Notes: a model not told the origin generated them from the letters alone. A stretch of 64,000 nt of DNA from Casuarius casuarius (GCA_003342895.1 PTFA01000198.1:1015905-1079904), one strand, 5' to 3'. Positions 11,989-26,147 are shown, counted from the first letter of the stretch. Numbers and translations are program-made.

Positions 11989-14900
11989 TCAGTCCCTAAG
12001 AAGACAAAGGGAAAAAAAATCAACAAAAAAAGTATGAAGAACAAACCAAGGAACTGAAGCATTTATTATTCTTCAGATAAGGTCAGTAAAGAGTATCAAG
12101 GCACCAACTGCTATCACAGAAAAGGTGCTTGCGTTTTCCTGTCTAGTTAAAGCTGTCAGTGGTTGTGACATAATGCACATTGCACAGGCTTCATTATCAA
12201 CGCAGCTCAGATAGACTTGTATATTTTTATGTCCCTGCTTTCACCCGTTAGTGGTCTTTTGCCGTACATTCTTTAGATTTTACACACATATATTGTAAGT
12301 GTCATATGTTTGTTTGGTGTTCTTAGATCCTTTTTCCTTTCCTTTTAATCTGATGTTTAGTGAAGCATTGAAGTGACTGCAGTTGCATCTTGCTCCAAAG
12401 CTGGCTTGAAAGAGAAAATTAAACTTCAGCAATATATCAGTCTTAGGCTGAATTTACTGACTCAAGAATTAGCATAAGTTATTTATCAAGGCCTAAGCTA
12501 AAGATAGTCTTTGTGTACAATGTATGTTGACCTGTATATCTACAAAACTGTTACAGACAGGCTTTCAAAAAAAAAAAGCAACTTTTTCATTCAATGAACA
12601 ATGTAATATCTGAAAAGTATCTTTTATGGATGTTAGTGCAATGGTTGCCTGAAAATCCTGCATGCTCATCTACAGAAAAAGTCTTAAAATTATTATACCT
12701 CTGTTTGTATTAAGTTGGAGTAATTGCTAATTAAAGGGGGAATTGCAATGGATGTTCTTCTCACAAAATAGCTTCAGATCACCTAAAAAAGTCTGTATTG
12801 TTCACATATAACACTGTATATTCATATTTCACCATCTGTGTGGTTTCTAATAAGGTCATAGCTAGTTCCCTCTAATTGAAAAATATTGTTTCAATTCCCC
12901 AAGAACTTGTTGACAGCAGTTGGTTCATCTTGTTCAGCATTCTCTTTGGTACCATTTTGCTGACTTCCACTGAACTAAATGAAGGTCCTGTTACCCTGAT
13001 ACGGGAGTAAGTCATGAAGGCTTCATGCACTGTCCAGTGAGGGAGCACCATAATCTTCTAAAATAAGGGTAAACTAATTCTTTGACAAGAATAATGGATT
13101 GTGTTTCATGGTGCTTTGTGTGCTCTTGATCTCAGGTAATGGTTGAGAATATACAAAGTCATGCGGAGTCCAACAGGTTCCTCTGTTCTGCTCCTGGAGG
13201 GCGGTGGGATAAGGAAAGGTACCAGGCAGAAACCTTGGGGCGGGAGGACTTCTCCATGGGGCATTCCTGGGGGGATTCCCCAGGAGGGTGGGGAATACGG
13301 GCAGCAAGAATATACAGCAACATGAAGGTTCAGGCCTGGAGACCACAATTCAGAGAACATTTAATAGAAATAAAACACCTTCCTCCTTTCAAAGGTCAAT
13401 GCCCTTCAAGGGCAGCAGCCAGGGAGGTCCTCCAAGTTGTACCACAACCACTGGCTGCACCCAAACTAAAAACCTATGTCTATACTGGTAAATAAAACAG
13501 CACTGGGTAGTGAGTTCAAGCACTAGATCCCCAGTCAGCCCTACTTCTCACTTGCTAGTGTGCTCTCTGACATGGTTTTGTGCTGTGCCAAGCAGCGCAC
13601 TTCATGCTGACGCTCATAGACAACTCAAGGCCAGGGATTGCTCCCAACAGGAGGCATGGACAAAACAACACCAGCTCCAGCTGCTTCCTCCTGTACAACT
13701 CCTCAGACTGGCAGGCCTTGCATGAGAGCATCCCTCATGCATTCATACTGCACCCCAGTTTGATGCCCTCTTAAATGGGCTGTGGCATGGCCCTCAAATA
13801 GTTTTAGACAATCTGAACTGAAAAACAAACATAGCAAATAATAATTAAGACTTCAGCCTATAGGTGCACCACCATAAGAGACGCAGAGGGTACCCTGAAC
13901 CAAGTATAGTATCATGTGAACGCATCCAGGCTGTGTCACTTGGCCTGTGAACTAGAGAGAGGTCCCTGTCCCATTTTATTTGGCAATGAAGACATAGCAA
14001 GAGAAACCAAAAAGACATTGGTGCTTCTTCTTCTCTAGCATATCCAAAGATGGTGGCTGCTGGGTTTGAATTCATTTGCATTAAGCTATTTAGGAAAGCT
14101 AAAATACTTTCTTCCCAACTTACGAAACAGTGTAAAGCTGTATTCTGCATGTACCCTCAAAGAAAGAGGTCTGCACTCTCTCCTTTGTAAGGACAGTACT
14201 TACAATGAGTTGCCAGTAAGCTTTTGCTTCGTAATAAACAGCTTCTCTATTCAGACCTTCAAGTATTTCTCCGTTTGTGTCCAAGTTTGCCAAACAAAGA
14301 AATGCACTGTTTCTCTGGGAAAAATATGGATATTTCATTAGAAAAAACACTTTCTGGGAAACAACTGATAACTAGTCCACTTCTCTTCCTCCTCCTGCTT
14401 CTCATTATAAAAGACCTGGACTGACCTGTTTCCTTAGGTTAAGCCGAGAATAAGTTCAAAAGAAGTTAGTGGACAGAACCTGCTCTGTAGAAAAGATGAG
14501 GACAAAGGTTTTCCCCAGCTAAATCAAATATACACAAAAATATACAAAATCAGCCAGAGGTAAGCACATGAGCAAGCTGCTTAAGTTGTCTTTGTACAAT
14601 GTTTTACAGGCCAGGCTAAAATGAGAATTAGTCATTTCCATTGACTATAAAATGCTTTTCCTTAAGTGAGATGTTGCCTTTTTGGCAAGCTGCAGTCTTG
14701 AGGCATTCAATTAGAGCCATTGGTTCTGCAGCAAAGCCGTAGTTTCTTAAGAAAAAAAAAAAGCAGTATTAGTGCTAGATTGCACCGCTCAGATTTCACT
14801 AACATCCTTTGGTTAAAAAAAAGATATTTTTTGTGATCCCTTGGGTTTCATTCAACCAGGACTAGAAGGGGAATCATGAACAGGCTTACCAATGATTTAG

Positions 14901-17900
14901 TGAAAGTCTCAAGGTCTGTTCAGAAAAGAGTGCTGCTTAAAACCAAATAATATGAATTGGGCTACAATTAGCCAGAAAAAAAAGTGATCTCAGGTTTGGA
15001 ACTGGCCCCTGGAGGGGGGGCCTTCGGGAGGGTAATTCCTTGCTATTTTGAAGCTGCAAAACAACCACCACCTCACTATCTTGGTATGTCAGAGCCGTAT
15101 CAGAGATCTGCTTTAGTCACTGTTTACTCTCAGCATCTTCACATGAAAGACAGTAACCCAAGACCTCTATAAGCTTACCAAATGTAAACACTTCAATGTA
15201 TATAGCAACTCTGCATGAATGTACAAGTACTTCATGGTATATACTGAAATATGAATCAGTCTAATTGTGATCCCAATCTCTGAGTATGAATTCCATTAAC
15301 TAACAGGTTTGGGTTTGCGTTTGGGTTTTTTTAGTATTTACTACTGGTGTACACCATGTTCCCACATGCCCTCATATCTACCTTTTGGAAAATGTATGTA
15401 TTACTAAAATATGGATTTCATATTGTGTATTTTAATCAAAATATAATTTATGAGCCAGCTAAAGAATGCGCAGCGTGTGGGTGATGCTCTTATTCTGGAG
15501 CACACACACTCTTTACTTCAGACCTTTGCCAATCACAGGGATACACATTCAGCCTACCAGACAACCAAAGGACATAGCAGGAGCTTGCATCTATCATATA
15601 TCAGGCACAAACCTGAGAAAGAACACAAGACATTGATACACTGGCAACTTGACTTCATTTGGAGTGATGGTATCCTGGAAGAACTGGTGCCTCAGAAAAG
15701 ATAGACAAGCACCAAACATGAATTGGTCTACATGATGTATCTAAAGACTTCTACATCCAAGACTTTTTCTTGGATGCAGCAACACCATTATTCATTACAC
15801 TTAGGAATCGTTTATCGCTCTAGACCTTGGACCAAGGTGTTTTTATCCTGTATACCTGAAGAAAGGAGAAACATTCCCACATCATGGCAGTTCCTTGTCT
15901 AGATCTAAGAAATAAAGCAGTAGGGACCAAATGAAATGGAGGTGATATAAAGTGTCTTTAAACTGATTCTTGACAAAGGTGATACTTGGTCCTACTCTAT
16001 TCAGAGAATATCAGTGAAGACTGCGATGGCATTATTTATGCACATACATTTATTTTAGATAGATATGTTCTAAATTATACATGCTTGATTCCTCCTACAG
16101 TGAACTGCAGAAGGAAAAGTCAACTGCAGTGATAAATTACATAAGATACAACGAAGAGAATTCATTACAAGGATGCTAATACAGAAATCTCCATGTTTCA
16201 AACACTTTTCTAATTGAGTCTCAAGGACATAGCTCTTTCTGAACAATGTTGTTATTCAGCATCAAACTGAACATCAGAAACAATGGTACTCAGGCAGTTC
16301 CAGCAGTGAGGACATGTGCTCACAAACTAAACACCCATTCTTACTTTTGGCCCCAAAATAGCACCATTTGCATTCATAAATAATCTCATGACAGTGGAGG
16401 TGAACGATAGTGCTATACCTACTATATCACATAATTTTTCATACTACTCACAATGGGTATTGAAAGAGTAACCTGCATATAACAGAGATAATGGGCAGAG
16501 TACTTCAGTGGATCAATTTATTGCTTCCCAATAGGTCCCAAATAAACATGATATACTGCTACCATCTTTCTCTGGAGCTTGATCAAAGGTCCTCTCTCTT
16601 CCCCATAAAACTACAAGGGTACACATGGCAATGTAGAGTTAGCTGATACTAGGAATACGTTAAGAACCGCTTTTATTCATCCATTCTAGATAATATGTTC
16701 TATTAGCAGTCTTAGAATGGGTTGTGATATAAAGAATGTATTCAGGTGAAACCCAGGAAAGACTGATTTCATATTATGTGGAAGAATGGGTAAGCTGATC
16801 CTCCACTATCTAATCTGACTTGTTAGGTTTATTCTGCACCCTGCTCTTCAGAAAATGCCAGATGTAGCCTTTTCCTCAAAAACATCTATCAATATCTCTT
16901 TTCTGAGAGCCACTCATATTCACCTTGCACAAGTTATTTGTTTAGAACAGAGATATTAGTATTCGTTTGTAAACAAAGGCACCCCTTTTCTGAAAATGAA
17001 CAAGTGGAATAATGCATATAATGGAAGGCTTAGTAACCTAAGCAAGCTAGTTAATGCAGTAAATTAATACAGTTGAGTAATCTGGTATTGTCCTATAAAG
17101 TCCTTGATCTGTTAGCAGTGTTATACTAAGAACTGCCTCGATTTTTCAGGTCACAAAGCCAAGCCAGACTAAGAATTTCAGAAATGCAATAAGGCTGTCT
17201 GCAGAGTCTTTCCAAAAGTAGAGCTGAAGACACCCCCTCAAAATAGTTAGGAAAAAAAACAACTGTCAGCAACAGTTGCAGTTTTACATCTTAAACAAAT
17301 AATGTCTAAAAGAAATGTCAGATGCATAAAAATAAAATTAGAAACTGAAAATAAAGCTGAAGAGCAAGATAAAGAGTTTCCTTCAACTTTCTATCAATCT
17401 GTTTTACTCTGTTTTTCCTGGAGTCCTCACTCAATGGTTATATGCCTTGAAACATAGCACTTTTCAGAACACTGGCTTAAAATAATAATCGCAATTAAAA
17501 CTTATTTGCTCTGTAAAATGAGATTTCTTGTGTTTTGCATCCATCATGTCCTGACATAACCAATAAACAGAAGAGAACCTTCTCTGCACTCTCTACCCCA
17601 AAATGATATTTTTTTGTTTATACAGCTCAAAGGAGATAACTGTCCACTTGACTGAGCATTTAATATGAGGAAAGTTTTTGAAGTTTTCTGTTGCAGAGAA
17701 GGGATTGCTCAGAAAGCTCCATCATTGCAAAGATGCATAACTACATGAATTACTTGCCAGCAATAAGGAAGTGGGAAATGTTGGGTGAAATTGAATGAGA
17801 TAAAGCAACGGAGGGAAAGGATGCAAATGGGAAGAAGGAAAGTGCTGAAAGATAAGTGAGTGCTGAAAAGGTCTACTTGCTGCCCACAGGGCTGCACAGC

Positions 17901-20336
17901 CAATACTAGTAACAATGGCAGTACCCTATCTAAATCCTGTGTGGGCAGAAGTGGGGAAGGAAGGCTGCAGTGTGCAAAGATCTCAGGACTAATGGAGGTG
18001 CTGCCTGGGCAGAGCGCCGCATGACTTCCCCTGTGGCACCTCAGGGCTGGCCCAGAAGCACGCACACACATGCACACAAGTTTCCACCCAGGCAGACACA
18101 CACCTGGGCTGGCCCCCTGGACATCTTTTTGCTGGACATCTCAGAGCCAGGAGGAGCAGATGAGGCAGGGGGAGGTGGCTGGGAAGGGAGAATCTAATGG
18201 ATGGGAAGGGAGAGCTAACTGGGGAAAAGATTTCCTTTAAATGCTAAACGATCTTGAAGAAACATGATGCCAGTTAAATAACCAATACTAACACTAAATG
18301 CTGGCTAAGAGGAGGTGAAATAGTTGTAAATACAAAATGAGAGCAATAAAGTTCAGGGCAAGTTGGATAGATTAAGAGCATATACTTATAAATAACTGCA
18401 ATTCCAAGATGAGAGAGGCAATGTAATGAGGCGAGGAGAAAAGAAAATCGACATATTCCTCTGTTACAAAGCACTAAGCATGACAAAACCCTTGGCCTCT
18501 TCATGAATAATAGTCTTCTTCATGTCTTCCACATGTGGCTTGGTGGCAAAAAAACCATATAGTCACACTGAACAAAAGATACATCAGATACAAAAAATAA
18601 ATCAGGAGAAAAAGTCCGATACTGTAAAAACGAGTGAAGATTTATCTGAAGTATAGTAAGGAATACAAATTAACACAGAAAATAATTAACATCTCATACT
18701 ACCAAAAGTAGAAATAGCAAGGCTTTTAAGGGGCGAGGTATTTATTTGGAAGAAGCAAATATCAGAGTATGTAAATGATAAAGTACAAGAGATGTGGAGA
18801 AAAGCTACGCATGTTTTCTAATTTATTTAAACACTTCCATGTAAGCACAAACTAGATGTCAGGCAATATTCTATTTAATGTCCAGATTATATAAAACATT
18901 TAGCATTTGATAGATAAAATTGAAATATAAGAAGCACACAGTGATTTTGTCCAGTCCTCTGAATTTTATCAGTGTATATGTTGAAATACTGTTTCTGACA
19001 TTTGTTGGTTTGTCACTAAAATAATATGCAGGTTAACATTTAGCTATCATTGGTAAACAAATCTATGGTTTCACTGCAACGGATTGTTTTTTATCAGCTT
19101 TACTTTTTCACCGCTAATGAATAAAGGCAGTAGAAAACTGCAAGCTCAGACACTTGAAGAATATATTAACCATGCAATTACTTACAGTATTTGTGAAGAA
19201 ACAAGAACAGACATCTACAGAAAATGCTGAATAACCTTAAACTATTCTGACACTTACCTATATAGTCCATCATTCTCCGACACCACATTTAGTTAGACTT
19301 ATACTGTTAAGTACAGTAATACCAAAATTTTTCAATTTCATTATGTTGCATAAAATTACTTACTGTGCATTTCATCATCTCACATTATAAATGATGGAAA
19401 GGGACACCTACAGTATTTAAAATGCTGACTGAAAAAACTCCATGAGTTATTACAACGAAGCACTGTGGAGGTGGGGGAAAAAAGGGCTAAGGCTGAGAGA
19501 CCCTGACCTTACTTAGCCATAATTTTGGAGAATGTAATGCAACATATCTTGTTTGCTGCTGCACAAAAAGGCACAGTATAGGCAGGATAAAAATAGAAGC
19601 TCTAATTCCAAACTGGGCATTTGACAGAATGGTCAAATCCTTACAGATGAGCATAGGGATTTTTGAAATGAAATTATAAACATATTTAATGTCCTAAATC
19701 TGTGTACATAGTAAGAATAAACTTTAGCATTTAAAGGATTATTTGAAACATCTGGTCTCTCCTTTGGTTTGAAGAGTCCACATTTGCCTTCCGGCTGCTG
19801 ATCACAAACACCTGAATCAGACAAGGGAGATTAAACCCCCGTGCCCTGCCTGCCTAACCTGGGCAGTTGTGGGCGATCTAGCAGAAGCTGCAGAGGAAGA
19901 GACTCTCTTCTTACCATGTGTTGCTAGCCCCAGTAAAGGCAGTAGGGGCTAAGGCAGAAAAGTACACCAAAGTTGCTATTTCTTTAAAAAGATATGTATT
20001 TAAAAAAAAAAAGTTCCCACATATTCAGAACTGATACATTTCACTTCCTTTTTCATACATGGAATTCTAATTGTGATACTTTTACAGGCTCTTCTGACTC
20101 ATGAGTAGCACTGCCACATACAGAGTATATCATACTGCTGAAAGCAACCTATTAGGATATTCCATGTTAAATGTTTCATAAATCATTTTTAAAATAATAA
20201 ATCTAAGCCAGTGGCTGCTTAATGTTTGATACATCTTATCTTTTCAAGTGTCCTCTATATGTGTAGCAATAACCATTATCAGATTTCAGAATTACACACT
20301 AAAGCATTTCCAAACCCCAGACTACAGAATATATGT

Positions 20337-20337
20337 G

Positions 20338-20373
<36 letters not shown>

Positions 20374-20374
20374 T
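20337..20374 (+). repeat. (ACAT)n microsatellite grading into (AT)n
   Basis: Seven or so uninterrupted ACAT units followed by a short AT run. It reads as Tyr/Ile/His repeats in the overlapping short frames, which are therefore artefacts. Confidence 0.9.
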
Positions 20375-20973
20375 TCTCATCCTAAAGGGGAAATGGGAAA
20401 AAAAGAACAGTTTTTGAACCAGAAAGTCTTAGTTTTAGCCTCAGTGCCCATAGTGTTCGCAGGATGTCATAGATTATCATGTGTTAGACCCTGGGGAAGG
20501 GCTGGTGAATCCACAGAGTAGCATCATCAGCCTTAGAAATAAGACCCGAGATAGCAATCTCTCAAAAATTAACATAATAATAATAGTAACAATAAAACCA
20601 GCAAGCCTGCTTGCTTCCTCATTCCTCTCTGCCAGAAAAGCCACCACTCTGTGTATCCAGATTGTAAATATAGAATCTATTTGTCATAGTGTACAAGATC
20701 ACATCCAAATTATTGTTTTTGCTGAATCCCCTCCTGCAGTCAGTAATTTACTGCTTGTATACATTGACCAACTTCCACAGGTCATTCAGAATGACAGTTC
20801 TTTTTCTTAGGGAATGCCTGTCATACCATCATACACAAGTGATAAAACGGCAGTAGTCAAACACCCAATTGGCAATTCACCTTCTAACTTCAAGTGTCAG
20901 ACTGCAAGCACCAGAAGCAGAATTCTTTAGAAAAACTCCCCGACCCTACATTCCATTTTCAGTTACAGTGATG

Positions 20974-20997
20974 TAATTCATTGATTAATTCATTGAT
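20974..20997 (+). repeat. 12-bp perfect tandem duplication
   Basis: The 12-mer TAATTCATTGAT occurs twice back to back and is followed by a partial third copy (GTAATTT). Each unit contains a TAAT/ATTG core of the kind bound by homeodomain proteins, so it is either a replication-slippage duplication or a doubled binding site. Confidence 0.8.
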
Positions 20998-23900
20998 GTA
21001 ATTTGAAGGAGAAATCGGAATTAATCCTGAACTGTATGAAAAGGACACTACTGTAAAACACCGGACTATATCAAGATCTATTTAGAATTTCAGGTACTAT
21101 TTCAGGGATCCATGGTGGGAAGCAAAGTGATGAGAAAGGTGTCAATGGTTCTGAAAGCAATTTAAAAATTATATTTATATACACAATAGATGAAGACTTT
21201 TCAAAAGAATAAAAACTAAATCTACATCTTTGAGAAAAGATAATGCCAGATCTACTACAAGTTAAAAGTTGTCAGATGCTTGTCACTAACCCCATTACAG
21301 AGGCTGATACCTGTGAAACTTGAACTTTCCTTATTAGATTCAGCTAAGAGGCTTAAATTGTGTTCCTCTTTGGTTTTGTTCTTTTAAAGGTCACTATCAC
21401 GGTACAACATCGTAAAACTGATCAGGTCAATGGTATCTGTGTTCATACTTGACATCTAGTCCCATAGGATGCATTACAAACGATGCCACAGTGAGCAAGA
21501 CAAAAACTGGGACAGAATCTTTGTTGGAGACTGTTAAAGTCCCACTGTTTTATAAATGCTGATAATTGATGAACTGTGAAAGAACCAGTTCTCTCAAATC
21601 TGCCTGCTTTCTTGCTAACTTATTTCTTTGTCTGATTGGCAACTGCTTGGTTAAGGAACAGTTGTGGTATCTTGGAAAGTCAAACTCCCAGGGGTCTAAG
21701 CTCCAGCACAGTCCATCAAGAAAGTTTTGAATTAGGAGGCAGGAGAATGAGCAGAAAAGTCCTTTGTTCCAAACTGAAATTATATCAAACTAAAATATTA
21801 GTATCCTCTGCAAGTCAGAGTAAGTTTTCTCTTCATAACTGTCTCAACGAATCTCTCAATATCTGCAAAGCCCGACTTTGAACACAGGTCTTGCATGAGA
21901 CAGACAGTTTTCTGAATTGGAAAACAATTTTTTGTCTTTGTTTCCTCATGTTCTAATATTATTTCTACCAGCATTTCAACATGACAGCTTGGATGTGCTA
22001 CCTGAAAAGGAATTACAGGGATTCTCTTTCCTGAAAAGATATAAAAGAAGTATTTCATGTAAAGAGTAACACTCGTGGGAGCACAAATATCAGCTCTGTG
22101 AAGCTACACAGACAATATATTCAGAGAACTAGCTGTGCTACTAAGAAACCTCTTCATTAGTGGAATTCATTTGTTTGGATTAGATTCTGCCAGTTTAACA
22201 CAAAGTTTTTTTCCTGAGAGATCCCCTTGATTCACTGACATTTGTAAAGTGCTATAAAATGCTAATTGGTATCATCAGTGAACCATTAACATTCTGTTTA
22301 GTCTTATTCTCAAAGCAAAAATTATAATAGGAAATAAAATGTCATACAGCAACGAGATAGCTGAAAACTTTTAAAAGAGATAGATAGGCACATTTTCGTT
22401 CGGATATTAACCTTATCTGTGACTGGTTCACCCTACACCATTTCAAATATCCACAGGCTTACCAGTCAGAAAAAGGAAACATTTCTGCTCCTTACAAGTT
22501 ACCTCCAGCCAAGGAAGTTTGCTGCTAAGGAAAATTTAATATTCTAATAAAAAACAATCTTTAACTAATTTTCTTAACCTCTGTCTCTCTACAATTCTTC
22601 GCTAACTCACAGATAGGCCTTCAGGTGACCACCAGCTTATATTTTTGTCCCAAACTCTGGCTTGTTTCTTCTTGTATTAGTAATGTTTTAGAGCAAGTCA
22701 GGTATTTCTTTCCTTCTTCCCTCCACCAAATCTTGGAAAGAGAAGTGAGTCTGCACTACTGCACTGGGGTACAAGATGCTTTTCATAGCTCTACTAGGCT
22801 AAAGATTGCAGAGTTCAAGCACAACATGGTATTTGAATTACACTAACATGTAAAAACATTTTTGAATAAAAAAATACTTTATTGCCACCAATTTAAAACC
22901 ATAAACATGCTTTGAATCCAATTCAATATATTCCTTATTTGTTCCTGATTCTTTCCCTTTATTATTATTAGAAGGCATAAATTTCCAGCAAGGCTTGTGC
23001 TTGACAAGGCTCCATTATTTGCACATGACAAGGTTTATCAAAAACAGTTGGATTTTTATGAGGAGTCTTTTATGTTTCCTCCATAAAATATAAATAAATG
23101 AAAAGGATTAGATGGAGGAAGCAGAGTATAATTCATCAGCAATGTGAAGCAGAGGGAGCAGACTGCAGATGGATGAACTGAAGAAGAGTGTTGTGGCTGG
23201 TCTACAGAAGAAAACTACCTTCTCTCTCAAATGCTGGGGAGGAAAGACCACAATAAAGGAGTTTTGGCTTTTCTTGCCATTTTTAGGTGTCACTAAAAGC
23301 ACAGAGTACAGAATCACCATAAGTTACAGAAACACATATGAAACAGTAATGCTGCTGTCTAGTTTCATTTGCTTGGCTGATTTTTGTTAGTTTTGTGGTT
23401 ACAGGATAAATTACAAGACCGGAAACTTAAATCTACTCTCTGTAAACAGTTAGAGAACAATTAGGAGGAAAAACCTCTTAAGGCTGCAGTGTCTAATTCT
23501 GTTCTCTATTACCCAGTCTTTATCTCAGTCAGATAAAAATCCATTAAATTGCCTGGTATTCCCATAAAAATAAGTAGTGGAGACTTTGGCCCACTTTTTT
23601 GCCCAACTAAAGCTGAAAAGTCATTCTGCAAATCCCAAGGAAAGTCTATGGGATTACTTCTACCCATCACATATGCCATAGAAGGGAATCCCAAAAGTTT
23701 GTTTTCTTACACAAGTTATACAGGCAACTTCATCTCCTTCAGTATCTCCATTTGTGGTAATGGCATATGTAGGTTAGGCACACAAGAACTGTGGTCACTT
23801 GGATAGAATTTACAAAGTAAGCCACAAAACTGCAGATTTTATAAGCAAAGTGGCCACAAGCTTTAGGTATTGGATACATCAAAAAATCTATCTTTCCAGG

Positions 23901-24965
23901 CCTGGTCTCTACTTTCCCACAGAGCTGAATTTTCATTTCTCTTGAAATTCTAAACTTGGACATTCACTTTTGCTCTAATTTAGAATGAAAACAGTTGTTA
24001 AGTTTTTGAGTGTGAAAACTCTGTTTAGTTTCAATAAAGTAAATTGAAGTCCAACAAGCAAAATGTTTTAATATAACCCAAAGTCAAAATACCACATTAT
24101 CTTATCAAAACAAAATAAGAAAATTTATTTATAACCATTCATTTAGACACGCCTTCTGTCAAATTTGATCAATGGCAATATGTTCCCACAAAACATTTTC
24201 TCTTTCAGTGAAACCACAATGAAAAAATTCTCAAAATGTTAATCTGATGTAGGCATTTCTAAGGACTATCCCGAAATGAAATCTGATTGCCATCAGACAT
24301 ATTTGGAGTGGGAGGTACTCAGATCTCGGATGTAAATGCTGTGTGGATACTTCAGCAGATGAATTATGAAAGTATTATCTTACCTTAAACCATCACAGGA
24401 TTCTCCATATTTTTCAAAACAGGTAGAAAGACCCTCCCTTAAGCTGATCTCTTACTACCTCATAACCTTACTAATAAAAACTTCTGTTTTTTATCTATAT
24501 GAGGTGTGTCTTTCTTCCCACACCTACACGAGACTCTGCCTGTCAGTACTAAATCTGTTTCCAGCAACAAAGGAGTCAGGGGAGAGTGTCCTTAGAGACT
24601 GAGTGAATTATCCAGAGTAAGTATGAAAGCTTAAGTTAAAATAATGGCTTACAGAATGATGGGTACAAGATGGAGAGGGACCATCTAAAGGAGATAAATT
24701 TTGCTAACAGTTTCCACAGTGAAAATGAATACATTCTACTTAACCAATCCTCTGGTTCAAGTCCCACAAGAGCCACAGTAGAAATCCAATAGAGGGACAT
24801 TTTCTGGCACACTTTTACATCCCCTTCTCATAGTGCACATTAAATCACAAGTGCTAATGTGCAAGGTAAATAAAAACTGTAAGTATTTTACTGCTATATT
24901 TCAGATTTACTTCATAAAGAGTAACTTCATGTTTCTTTCTTTGCTTCATTTTAATATTTTGGTCC

Positions 24966-25042
24966 AGATTCTGCAAACACTTATACATGTGAGTTCCACA
25001 TACAAGCAAAGCTGAATGCTTGCATCATGGTCTGCAGGATCT
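24966..25042. repeat. Old short palindromic repeat (MITE-like)
   Basis: The ends are inverted copies: AGATTCTGCA at 24966-24975 and TGCAGGATCT at 25033-25042 (9 of 10 positions pair). The internal AAACACTTATACATGTGAG is a phrase I associate with a family of short self-complementary repeats scattered in bird, turtle and crocodile DNA. I do not know its database name. A related copy lies at 45096-45232. It has no coding capacity. Confidence 0.5.
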
Positions 25043-26147
25043 GTTCCTTGCATTGTGAGTGCTTCGTGCAGTCCTCTACCAGTGCTACATAAACACTGAA
25101 ATAACTAATGCGCAACAGGAGAGATTCAGGTGCTACTTTAGGCGAACTCATTCCGAGGCATTTCTTTTGATGCAGGCTATGTAGCTCTAGATTGACTGAC
25201 TGAATCTCTGCATTTAATGAAGTCTATCTTTTATTTATGGGTCTAAACCTGAATGTTTTCATTCGTTGAAAATTAATTGTGACCTCTCAATACTTCTCCC
25301 CCTGCCAGGCCATGTGATATTTAAATATGTTGTATATGCCCTGATTTAATCAGGTTGTACAAATGTGACTCAACTGACGATGGAATCTGACCAGATAATC
25401 TTATTATTTGTTTTAGACTGTTCACTAAATCTTTGGCACACCCTGTATTGGATTACAACATGGATCAAAACAGGGAGAAAAACAGCAGCCATGAAAAGAT
25501 ATTCCAATATATGGAATAAATCCAAATCTGATCTGTGGATGTGCTAGCAACAAACACACAGCAAAATCCAATTCCAGGCAGTGTGGGAAAGTCTCCCTTT
25601 GTACTGCACAGAGGCATCAGCATTTCATTTGCTTTTGCTTCTCCTTCTGATCAATCAAGAAACACAGTTTAGCCCCTCTTACTTGCTTTTGGATGTAGAA
25701 CAGTGATTTTTCAAATCAAAATTAATGAACTCACAGGGAAGCACTGCTATTTAAATCAACATACAACAAAGAGATCTTGAAGGTCCTAACTGTTACAACC
25801 TGGAATTCAGTCTTCCAGGGTCAGTTCAAAAGGAACAGGTGACTGATTGAGAAGAGATGTAAGCAAAGTCCAGCAAACAGTAATTGTCATTCTATAGGTC
25901 ACTAGAGCTGTCCTTAAGACTGTCTGATAAAAGAGGGAGCTCAGTCTCCAGTCGGCCACTATCTCTGGGCTTAGTCCCTGCTGACGTTCTGCATGTCAAT
26001 GAAGTGCCAGCTGTGATGTCTCCAGGATGTGTGGGACCCCTGGGGCAGGGTGCGAAGCATAGATGAAGTGACAGGGGAAAGCTGACTTATGTAGCCTCAC
26101 TCTCTCCGAGGCATCAGACGTCAGCAGGCTGTGCCCACTCCTCACTT

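Larger units (their letters stand above)
11544..11995 (-). other. Candidate 3'-terminal exon or decayed retrocopy
   Basis: On the minus strand the sequence reads like the last exon of a gene. A pyrimidine-rich tract (about 12027-11998) ends in TTCTTAG at 11996, then comes an open frame ending at a TGA (11769-11767), about 220 nt of possible 3' UTR, an AATAAA at 11549-11544, and a T/G-rich stretch (TTGTTTTGTAG) just beyond it. Against a clean exon, the long frame meets a TGA at 11991-11989, only a few bases after the AG. The true boundary could therefore be another AG, the exon could be non-coding, or this could be a broken gene copy. No upstream partner exon was identified. Confidence 0.35.
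12040..24955. other. Non-coding stretch, no gene recognised
   Basis: AT-rich unique sequence with short scattered open frames on both strands. GC-richer islands at 13140-13730 and 17880-18200 hold clusters of overlapping frames (up to 118 codons plus at 13139-13495, up to 130 codons minus at 17709-18101), but none has a recognisable domain and the frames compete with each other. No repeat of more than about 50 bp was recognised apart from the microsatellite and the small duplication listed separately. Confidence 0.6.

Noticed and set aside
13139..13495. Cluster of five overlapping frames on both strands (60-118 codons)
   Set aside because: Frames on both strands compete over a Gly/Pro-rich GC patch. 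No frame stands out and no protein family is recognised.
17709..18101. 130-codon minus-strand open frame
   Set aside because: No domain, low-information Cys/Ser/Leu-rich sequence, located in a GC-richer patch with a competing frame on the other strand. A length near 130 codons is expected about once or more by chance in 64 kb read in six frames.
19245..19310. Near-perfect donor TATAG/GTAAGT on the minus strand
   Set aside because: The upstream sequence has stops in the frames available from the nearest acceptor; an isolated donor is expected by chance.
23549..23806. Overlapping 85- and 61-codon frames on opposite strands
   Set aside because: Mirror frames with no domain. Internal AATCCC/GGGATT complementarity suggests a worn palindromic repeat at most.
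24740..24775. tRNA B-box-like GGTTCAAGTCC
   Set aside because: One mismatch to the B-box, but no A-box at the right distance and no acceptor or anticodon stem.
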